Both the position numbers and the translations under genes were made by a program. This document shows, piece by piece, positions 7,605-13,994 of a stretch of 58,851 nt of DNA; the stretch's first letter is position 1, and the number at the start of each line of letters is the position of its first letter. The stretch is from Streptomyces sp. NRRL S-337 (lineage in GTDB: Bacteria; Actinomycetota; Actinomycetes; Streptomycetales; Streptomycetaceae): positions 1 to 58,851 of the forward strand of contig NZ_JOIX01000043.1 of the NCBI RefSeq assembly GCF_000720175.1, written 5' to 3'. The notes below the pieces were generated by a model. The model saw only the letters and a program-made list of their open reading frames with translations. It ran no database searches and had not been told where the DNA came from.

Positions 7605-8267
7605 ATGGTCAACATCAGCGACGTCACCGCGGCCCCCAGCCCCGACCTGCTCACCCCCGACAACTGCGCCGTGCTCTTCGTGGACCACCAGCCGCAGATG
7701 TTCTTCGCCGCCGCCAGCGGCGACCGCACCTCGATCATGAACGCCACCGAGGGCCTGGCGAAGGCCGCCAAGGTCTTCGACGTGCCGACCGTGCTCAGCA
7801 CCGTGGCCGCCGAGTCCTTCTCCGGCCCGATCATGCCGCAGCTGGCCGCGGTCTTCCCCGGCCAGAAGATCATCGACCGCACCTCGATGAACGCCTGGGA
7901 GGACGTGCCCTTCGTCGAGGCCGTCAAGGCGACCGGCCGCAAGAAGCTGGTCATCGCCGGCCTGTGGACCGAGGTCTGTGTCGTCCTGCCGACGCTGTCC
8001 GCCCTCGCCCAGGGCTATGAGGTCTACGTCGTCACGGACGCCTCCGGCGGTGTCAGCCCGCAGGCCCACGAGCACGCGATCCAGCGGATGATCCAGGCCG
8101 GCGCGATTCCGGTGACGTGGGTGCAGGTGCTCCTGGAGCTCCAGCGGGACTGGGCGCGCACGGAGACGTACGTCCCGGTCACCGAGGTCGTCAAGGAGCA
8201 CGCCGGCGCCTACGGCCTCGGGGTCGTCTACGCGCAGGCCGTCATCGGCGCCCACGCCGCCGGCTGA
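7605..8267 (+). CDS. Isochorismatase-like cysteine hydrolase (YcaC type)
   Basis: A 220-residue cytoplasmic member of the isochorismatase-like hydrolases. Asp27 in FVDHQP and the nucleophile Cys125 in WTEVCV are seen at the expected spacing, followed by the LSALAQGYEVYVVTDASGG block typical of YcaC. YcaC-type enzymes have no firmly assigned substrate. The gene begins a co-directional run with DoxX, DUF1275 and GNAT (spacing 37 bases, then a 20-base overlap). The pairing of an amidohydrolase with a cysteine hydrolase could serve stepwise breakdown of an amide, which is an inference from context only. Confidence 0.9.
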   Translation: MVNISDVTAAPSPDLLTPDNCAVLFVDHQPQMFFAAASGDRTSIMNATEGLAKAAKVFDVPTVLSTVAAESFSGPIMPQLAAVFPGQKIIDRTSMNAWEDVPFVEAVKATGRKKLVIAGLWTEVCVVLPTLSALAQGYEVYVVTDASGGVSPQAHEHAIQRMIQAGAIPVTWVQVLLELQRDWARTETYVPVTEVVKEHAGAYGLGVVYAQAVIGAHAAG

Positions 8268-8304
8268 CCGCACCGATTCCGATCCAGGAACAGGCAGGAA
8301 CACG

Positions 8305-8829
8305 ATGGACGCTGGACTGCTGGTCCTCCGGCTGGTGGTGGGCTTGCTCATCGCCGGTCACGGGGTGCAGAAGGTGAGCTTCCGACTCGGAGGCAACGGC
8401 TTGGCGGGCGGAACCGAGGAGTTCCGCCGCGACGGATTCCGCGGCGGTGTGCTGACGGCGCTCGTCGCGGGGGCCAGTCAGATCGGTTCCGGCCTGTTCC
8501 TGGCCCTCGGACTGCTCACGCCCCTGGCCGCGATGGCGGCGATGGGCGTGATGACGGTCGCGGGCTCGGTCAAGTGGCACAAGGGGCTGTGGGTGCAGAA
8601 CGACGGCTACGAATACCCCCTGGTCCTCGTCACCGCCTCCGCCGCCCTGACCCTCACCGGGCCCGGACGGTGGTCCGTGGACCACGCGCTGGGCATCACC
8701 TCCTGGCCGGTGTGGGTCGCCGTCGCGGCGATCGTGCTGGGTCCGGCGAGCGGACTGCTCACCCGCGTGGTCCTGCACCGGTCGGGCACCGGGACGGAAG
8801 GGGTGCGGCATGCGCACGTTGCTGACTGA
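8305..8829 (+). CDS. DoxX family membrane protein
   Basis: A 174-residue protein with four hydrophobic helices and the DoxX opening LRLVVGLLIAGHGVQK. DoxX proteins are small quinone-linked or sulphur-oxidation-associated membrane proteins; in mycobacteria a DoxX protein partners with SodA and a thiosulphate sulphurtransferase in oxidative stress defence. The ATG follows GGCAGGAA. Its last 20 bases overlap the start of the next gene, indicating translational coupling. It probably belongs to the same stress-type transcript as the preceding cysteine hydrolase. Confidence 0.88.
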   Translation: MDAGLLVLRLVVGLLIAGHGVQKVSFRLGGNGLAGGTEEFRRDGFRGGVLTALVAGASQIGSGLFLALGLLTPLAAMAAMGVMTVAGSVKWHKGLWVQNDGYEYPLVLVTASAALTLTGPGRWSVDHALGITSWPVWVAVAAIVLGPASGLLTRVVLHRSGTGTEGVRHAHVAD

Positions 8830-9547
8830 CGCGGTCCGCACCCTCCTTCCCCGCGGCGAGGAACGTCACGGTCCGCTGCCCCCGCTGCTGCTGACCATGA
8901 CGGTCGTCACCGGCCTGGTGGACTCGGTGAGCTATCTGGCCCTCGGACACGTCTTCGTCGCCAACATGACCGGCAACGTGGTCTTTCTGGGGTTCGCCCT
9001 GGGAGGCGCCGAGAGCCTGTCCGCGCTCGCGTCCGTCGTCTCGATGACCGCTTTCCTCCTGGGCGCGCTCGCGGGCGGCAGGCTCGGCACCCGGTTCGCC
9101 ATGCACCGCGGGCACCTGCTGAGGGCGGCGACGGCGGTGCAGACGATGCTGGTCGCGGTCACCGTGGTGGTCGCCGCGGTGGCCGACGGCCGGGTCACCA
9201 CCTCCGTGCAGTACACGCTGATCGTGTTCCTGGGGCTCGCCATGGGGCTGCAGAACGCGGTCGCCCGGCGCCTCGGCGTCCCGGACCTCACCACGACCGT
9301 GCTGACCCTGACGCTGACGGGCCTGGCCGCCGACTCCACCCCCGCCGGCGGCGAGGCGCCGCGCCCCGGCCGCCGGATCCTGTCCGTGCTCGCCATGTTC
9401 CTCGGCGCCCTGGTCGGAGCCGCGCTCCTGCTGCACGGCCATCTGGTCCTCGTCCTGAGCCTCATCCTGGTCCTGCTCGCGGTCACCTCCGTGACCAGCC
9501 ATTTCCTCTCCGCCGCCGACGCCCCCTGGCTGCGGCCCCGGCCATGA
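8810..9547 (+). CDS. DUF1275 (YoaK-like) membrane protein
   Basis: A 245-residue integral membrane protein of the YoaK/DUF1275 family. The typical N-terminal block VTGLVDSVSYLALGHVFVANMTGN is recognisable in shorter pieces such as GLVDSVSYLALGHVF and ANMTGNVVFLGFALGG, followed by about six helices. Function is unknown. ATG is preceded by GGAAGGGG inside the DoxX gene, so the two are translationally coupled. It is not known to interact with DoxX; co-translation is the only link seen here. Confidence 0.88.
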   Translation: MRTLLTDAVRTLLPRGEERHGPLPPLLLTMTVVTGLVDSVSYLALGHVFVANMTGNVVFLGFALGGAESLSALASVVSMTAFLLGALAGGRLGTRFAMHRGHLLRAATAVQTMLVAVTVVVAAVADGRVTTSVQYTLIVFLGLAMGLQNAVARRLGVPDLTTTVLTLTLTGLAADSTPAGGEAPRPGRRILSVLAMFLGALVGAALLLHGHLVLVLSLILVLLAVTSVTSHFLSAADAPWLRPRP

Positions 9548-9663
9548 ACGCAGCGGTGACCACCCCCGGCTCGGACGCCGGAGCCGGACCTTCGACGCCT
9601 CCTCGGGCCCCTCGTCCCGGAGGTCCGGCACACCGCCGACCCGCACCCACCGAAAGGAACCCG

Positions 9664-10011
9664 ATGAGCCGGCCCTCACCCGCCCCGACCGTCGAACGGG
9701 CAGACGACAGGCACCGTTACGAGATTCTGGTCGGCGGCCGGCTCGCCGGTCTGACCGCCTATCGCGACCATGCCGAGCAGCGGGTCTTCCACCACACGGA
9801 GGTCGACGACGCCTTCGCCGGACAGGGGCTGGCCGCGCGTCTGGTCCAGGAGGCCCTCACCGACGTACGCCGCTCAGGCATGCGCATCGTGCCGGTCTGC
9901 CCCTATGTGGCCAAGTACCTGAAGAAGCACGAGGAGTTCGCGGACATCACCGACCCGGTGACCCCGGAGATCCTGCGCCGGCTCGCGACGGAGCTGCGGA
10001 CCCTCACCTGA
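9664..10011 (+). CDS. GNAT family N-acetyltransferase (YjdJ-like, short)
   Basis: A 115-residue short GNAT domain. The acetyl-CoA loop is degenerate but present in DDAFAGQGLAARLVQEAL, preceded by HTEVDD and followed by IVPVCPYVAKYLKKH, a block typical of the YidJ/YjdJ group of small acetyltransferases. The ATG at 9664 is chosen because GAAAGG precedes it; the frame opens earlier at 9544 with a proline- and glycine-rich stretch that looks untranslated. The 3' end overlaps the convergent ABC permease gene by eight bases. Substrate unknown. Confidence 0.85.
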   Translation: MSRPSPAPTVERADDRHRYEILVGGRLAGLTAYRDHAEQRVFHHTEVDDAFAGQGLAARLVQEALTDVRRSGMRIVPVCPYVAKYLKKHEEFADITDPVTPEILRRLATELRTLT

Positions 10012-10834
10012 GCGCGCCGCTGGTGGCGTCGGCGGTGAGGAAGCGCTGGGCGACGACCAGCAGCACCGCCGCCGGCACCGCCGCCAGGACCGCGGTGGCC
10101 ATCACCGCGTTCCACTGGGTCGTGTGAGCACCGAGGTACTCGTAGAGGCCCAGGGTGAGCGGCCGGACTGCCTCGGTGGTGGTCAGTGTGAGACCGAAGA
10201 GGAAGTCGCTCCAGGTGAAAAGGAAGGTGAAGAGAGCGGCGGTGATCAGCGCGTTCCGGCTCAGCGGCAGCACCACGGCGCGGAAGGTGCGCAGCCTCCC
10301 GGCGCCGTCCATGCGCGCGGCTTCGATGATCTCCCGGGGAATGCCCCGCATGAACGAGTGCAGGATGATCACGGCGAACGGGACCCCGGCGGTGGAGTCC
10401 GCGAGGACGAGCCCCAGGCGGGAGTTCAGCAGTCCCAGGTCGTTGTAGGCGCTGTAGAGCGCGTTCGCCACGACGATGCCCGGCACCATCTGCGTGATCA
10501 GGACCCCGAAGAGTACGAGGCTGGTTCCCCGCAGGGAGAACCGGGCCAGGGCGTAGGAAGCCGGGGCTGCGAGCCCGAGGCTGAACGCGACGCTGCCGAG
10601 GGCCACGACGAGGCTGGTGACCAGATTGGGTCCCTGATCGCGCAGTGCCGTGGCGTAGCCGCTGAAGTCCGGGTGGGAAGGGAACCAGCCCGCCCGCAGT
10701 GTGGTGCCCGTCGGCTGCAGAGAGGCGTTCACCATCCAGTAGACGGGAAACAGCATCACCGCGAGCAGGACTGTTCCGACGACGGTGGCGAGCAGCCCAC
10801 GGCGGCGTCCCCGCCGCACCGGACCGCCCCTCAT
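10004..10834 (-). CDS. Carbohydrate ABC transporter permease (MalG type)
   Basis: A 276-residue inner permease with six predicted helices and the ABC permease loop EAARMDGAGRLRTFRAVVLPLSRNA that contacts the ATPase. It belongs to the binding-protein-dependent carbohydrate uptake group (CUT1). ATG at 10834 lies within the end of the upstream permease gene (four-base overlap), so the pair is translationally coupled. A longer frame upstream of this start is a shadow. It is the last gene of a three-gene importer operon. No ATPase gene is present; in Streptomyces such importers commonly share the MsiK ATPase encoded elsewhere. Confidence 0.9.
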   Translation of the reverse strand: MRGGPVRRGRRRGLLATVVGTVLLAVMLFPVYWMVNASLQPTGTTLRAGWFPSHPDFSGYATALRDQGPNLVTSLVVALGSVAFSLGLAAPASYALARFSLRGTSLVLFGVLITQMVPGIVVANALYSAYNDLGLLNSRLGLVLADSTAGVPFAVIILHSFMRGIPREIIEAARMDGAGRLRTFRAVVLPLSRNALITAALFTFLFTWSDFLFGLTLTTTEAVRPLTLGLYEYLGAHTTQWNAVMATAVLAAVPAAVLLVVAQRFLTADATSGALR

Positions 10835-11742
10835 GCGTGCGCGGCGCGCCGGTCGGCACGCAGGAAGACAAGGGCGAGGACGAGCGAGAGGACGATGAGT
10901 ACGTTGCCCATGGCGGCGCCGCGCCCGAACTCGAACCGCTGGAAGGACAGTTCGTAGGACCGGGTGGCGAGGGTCTGCGTGGCGTCGGCCGGCCCTCCGC
11001 CCGTCACGACGAGGATGATGTCCAGGACCTTGAGGGTGTAGACCACGCCCAGCACCAGCACGACGCTGACGGCGGGCCGCAGCAGCGGCCAGGTGATGTG
11101 GCGGAACGACGCCACCGGACCGGCGCCGTCCAGCTCTGCCGCCTCGTACAGCTGGGCCGGGATGTTCCGCAGGCCGCTGTACAGGATCGCGGTGTTGAAG
11201 GGAATTCCCACCCAGATGTTGACGAGGGTCACCGACACGAGTGCCTGTGAGGTGCCGGTGAGCCAGGGGATGCCGGACGGCACGAGGTGGAGGGCGCGCA
11301 GTGCGTTGTTGACGACCCCGTCGTCGGCGTCGAGCATCCACTTCCACGTCGTGGCCGAGACGACCAGCGGCAGCAGCCACGGCAGCAGCAGGAGCGACCG
11401 CAGCAGGCCGCCGAGCGGGAAGCTGCGGCGGAAGAACAGGGCCAGGGCGAGACCGAGCACGAACTGCCCGGCGACCGAACCCGCGGTGAACAGGACCGTC
11501 GTCAGCAGCGCCCGGGAGAACAGGCCCGACGACAGGATCTCCGCGTAGTTCCGCAGCCCGACGAACGGCGCGGCCCCGGTGTAGAAGGTGGCGGTCGTGT
11601 ACTGCTGGAAGCTCATCCCCAGGTTCTTGACGATCGGGTAGCCGAAGAACAGCAGCAGGTAGACCGCGGCGGGCACGACGAACAGCCATGGGGCGAGCAG
11701 TTCCCGCAAGCGGGTCCTGGGCGCGGCCGACGGCCCGGTCAT
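10831..11742 (-). CDS. Carbohydrate ABC transporter permease (MalF type)
   Basis: A 303-residue permease with about six membrane segments and the EAA loop (YEAAELDGAGPVASFRHI). The N-terminus runs from a short basic stretch directly into helix one (LLAPWLFVVPAAVYLLLFF). The start ATG at 11742 overlaps the stop of the binding-protein gene as ATGA, and its own stop overlaps the next permease start. It forms a heterodimer with the MalG-type permease in the membrane. The sugar imported cannot be told from sequence, and no glycosidase gene lies next to the operon. Confidence 0.9.
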   Translation of the reverse strand: MTGPSAAPRTRLRELLAPWLFVVPAAVYLLLFFGYPIVKNLGMSFQQYTTATFYTGAAPFVGLRNYAEILSSGLFSRALLTTVLFTAGSVAGQFVLGLALALFFRRSFPLGGLLRSLLLLPWLLPLVVSATTWKWMLDADDGVVNNALRALHLVPSGIPWLTGTSQALVSVTLVNIWVGIPFNTAILYSGLRNIPAQLYEAAELDGAGPVASFRHITWPLLRPAVSVVLVLGVVYTLKVLDIILVVTGGGPADATQTLATRSYELSFQRFEFGRGAAMGNVLIVLSLVLALVFLRADRRAAHA

Positions 11743-12989
11743 GAACCGGTCGCGGTCCGCTGCGCGCGTCGGAGTGCCTCCTGCGGCGTCTGCTCGCCGG
11801 TCAGCGCGGACTGGATCGCCGTGGAGATCGCGGTCGCCGTCCCGGGCCACTTGACGCCGAGTTCGACGGTACGGGACCGGGCCCGCTCCACGCTGGTGAC
11901 GAAGCCGGACATCGACGGGACCTGCTCGGCGTACCGGGCCGCCACCGCGGTGCGGGAGGGCACGGTGAAGTGCTCCTTCGCCGAGGCCAGCATGGTCGTG
12001 GGGCCGTTCAGGCAGGCCAGGACCTGGGCGGCTTTCTCCTGCCGGGACGGGGAGGAGTTCTGCGGTACCGTCCACACCTCGCCGCCGAGGGGCGTGACGA
12101 GCCTCTGCCCCTTCTGGCGGACGGGGAGGGGAGCCACTCCCCAGTGCAGGTCACGGTCCTTGTTCAGCGCGGGGATCCGCCAGGGGCCGTTGACCATCAG
12201 GGCGGTCTTTCCGGCGGCGAACTGGTCGTGGAGGTCGGCCTGGGTCCAGTTCAGTGCCGACTTCGACATGGATCCGCTCTTCACCAGGTCGGTCCACAGC
12301 CGGAGGGCCTGCGCGGCCTGCGGGGTGTCCAGGTGCTTCTCGTCCCCGCCGTTGGACCACAGGAAGGGCAGCAACTGCCAGGTGCTTTCGGGGGTGGCGT
12401 TGGCGGAGACGGCGATGCCGTAGCGCCCCTGGCGGGTCAGGCGGGCGGCCGCCGACTTCAGCTCGCCCCAGGTCCGGGGCACGGCGACACCGGCCTCGGC
12501 GAGCATGTCCTTGTTGTAGAAGAGGGCGATCGTGTTGACGGTGGGCGCCAGTCCGTAGACCTTTCCACGGTAGGTGCCCGCCGACAGGATGCCCTCGGCG
12601 AAGCCGGTGGTGTCGATGCGGTAGCGGTCCAGCGGCGTCAGGGCGCCGGTGCTCGCGATCTGCTGAAGGTCGGGGTTGTCGAGCATCAGCAGGTCGGGCA
12701 GGGTGCGTGACGACGCCTGCCGCAGGACCTTGGGTAGGAGCGACGGCGCCGGGACACTGGTGTGCTCGACCTTGACGCCGGCGGTCCTGCCGCAGTCGGT
12801 GAGCCGCTTGCTCCACTGGGCGTGCTCGGTCGCGTCGGTGTAGTAGTCGAGCGCGGTGAGGGAGGTCACCTTGTCCGGGGCCGATGCGGCGCCGGTCCCC
12901 CCGCCGCAGCCGGTGGCAGCCAGTGCGAGGGCGACGGTCCCGAGGAGGGTGGTGATCCGTCGCGCCGACGGTCTGGCCGATGAGTTCAA
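11739..12989 (-). CDS. Extracellular solute-binding lipoprotein of a sugar ABC importer
   Basis: A 416-residue family 1 solute-binding protein. The signal peptide ends in a lipobox LAATGC with the lipidated Cys28, followed by a Gly-rich linker. Typical blocks such as TVNTIALFYNKDM and FAAGKTALMVNGPW are seen. The start codon is TTG, with GGAAGG seven bases upstream. It is the first gene of the operon. Two ACCGAT-containing direct repeats upstream may be operator sites. No regulator of the LacI or ROK type is adjacent, which is unusual for such operons. Confidence 0.9.
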   Translation of the reverse strand: MNSSARPSARRITTLLGTVALALAATGCGGGTGAASAPDKVTSLTALDYYTDATEHAQWSKRLTDCGRTAGVKVEHTSVPAPSLLPKVLRQASSRTLPDLLMLDNPDLQQIASTGALTPLDRYRIDTTGFAEGILSAGTYRGKVYGLAPTVNTIALFYNKDMLAEAGVAVPRTWGELKSAAARLTRQGRYGIAVSANATPESTWQLLPFLWSNGGDEKHLDTPQAAQALRLWTDLVKSGSMSKSALNWTQADLHDQFAAGKTALMVNGPWRIPALNKDRDLHWGVAPLPVRQKGQRLVTPLGGEVWTVPQNSSPSRQEKAAQVLACLNGPTTMLASAKEHFTVPSRTAVAARYAEQVPSMSGFVTSVERARSRTVELGVKWPGTATAISTAIQSALTGEQTPQEALRRAQRTATGS

Positions 12990-13064
12990 GGTGGTGCCTT
13001 CCGAGCGAGCCTGCGGTCGAGGCCAGGCGTCCGCGTCGCCGGGAGAGGCTTTGACACCGGCGTC

Positions 13065-13096
13065 TTACCGATCGAACAGGGATGTTAACCGATTGA
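13065..13096 (-). promoter_or_regulatory. Direct repeats upstream of the sugar importer operon
   Basis: TTACCGATCGA (13065-13075) and TTAACCGATTGA (13085-13096) share the core ACCGAT at a 21-base interval, two helical turns, on the upstream side of the TTG start at 12989. This geometry suits a dimeric regulator binding one face of the DNA. No experimental match is known to me. Confidence 0.35.
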
Positions 13097-13104
13097 CCTG
13101 CTCA

Positions 13105-13869
13105 TCAGCTGCGCGGGAGCCCGTAGTCGTCGCCGCGGTCCGTGCCCTGTTCGGCGGCTTCCCGGATCATCGCCGCCACGGCGCCGGGCTGCGACAGGAC
13201 GACGCCGTGTGAACCGGCCAGCGAGTACTCGGTGGCCGCCATGCGCTGGGCCATGAAGCGCTGGGCCGTGGGGGCGAGCATCCGGTCGGCGGCCGCGATG
13301 GCGTACCACGACGGCTTGCAGGCCCAGCCCGGCGGCCCCGACGCACCGGTCAACGCCCGTCGCGCGATGGGGCGTTGGGTCACGGCCAGGGCGTCGGTGA
13401 CGTGCGGTGGCAGGTCGGCGGCGAACGTCGCCCCGAACTGTTCCTCGACGAGGTACATCTCGTCCTCCGGGCCGCCGGAGAACCGGGCGGGCAGCGCTGC
13501 CGTGAGGGTGGTGTCGGTCACCGGCGCGGGGGCGAAGCGGCTCAGGATGTCCAGGACGGACTCCCCGGCGTCCAGGCCGAACGCCGCGACGTAGCACATG
13601 GCCACGATCTGGTCGGAGTCGCCGGCGGCATGGGTGATGACCGCGCCGCCGTAGCCGTGTCCGACCAGGACGACCGGGGCGTCGATCTGACGCACCACGC
13701 TCCTGATGTAGGCGGCGTCCTGCGCCAGTCCGCGCAGCGGGTTCGCCGGGGCGAGCACGGTCAGACCGGCGGCCTGCAGGAGGGGGACGACCCCGGCCCA
13801 GGAGGAGGCGTCGGTGAACGCCTCGTGCACGAGCACGACGGTCGGGGGGTGGGGGGCGGGTCCGTTCAC
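13105..13869 (-). CDS. Alpha/beta-hydrolase-fold protein with altered nucleophile (probable pseudoenzyme)
   Basis: About 254 residues from a GTG start preceded by GGAGG. The sequence is closely parallel to the active hydrolase at 3536-4255 (shared NPLRGLA.DAAYI.SV..QID.PVVLVGH), but the elbow reads GHGYGG: the nucleophile Ser is Gly72, encoded GGC where AGC would give Ser. The oxyanion segment is VHEAF instead of VHGAF. The C-terminal SHG histidine is kept. The frame is otherwise intact, so it may bind ligand without hydrolysis, or use another residue. A longer in-frame start at 13932 is possible. Confidence 0.8.
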   Translation of the reverse strand: MNGPAPHPPTVVLVHEAFTDASSWAGVVPLLQAAGLTVLAPANPLRGLAQDAAYIRSVVRQIDAPVVLVGHGYGGAVITHAAGDSDQIVAMCYVAAFGLDAGESVLDILSRFAPAPVTDTTLTAALPARFSGGPEDEMYLVEEQFGATFAADLPPHVTDALAVTQRPIARRALTGASGPPGWACKPSWYAIAAADRMLAPTAQRFMAQRMAATEYSLAGSHGVVLSQPGAVAAMIREAAEQGTDRGDDYGLPRS

Positions 13870-13938
13870 GTTCCGATGACCTCCGGGTGAGTCCTGGCGT
13901 GCCAGCCAAGCGCATCGGGTCACCGCGGGCATCGCGTG

Positions 13939-13984
13939 AACGTACCAAGACGTGCCGGACGTACCGGATGTGGCAGACGTACCG
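13939..13984. repeat. Tandem 9-base repeat upstream of the pseudoenzyme gene
   Basis: GACGTGCCG, GACGTACCG, GATGTGGCA and GACGTACCG follow one another from 13949, preceded by a related AACGTACCA. The array fills the gap between the LAL regulator stop codon and the hydrolase start. It could hold iterated regulator sites for the hydrolase promoter. Confidence 0.6.
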
Positions 13985-13994
13985 GCGGATCCGC

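Noticed and set aside
5468..7954. Long minus-strand open frame (828 codons)
   Set aside because: It is antisense to the amidohydrolase and cysteine hydrolase genes, which have clear motifs and ribosome binding sites; the frame has none.
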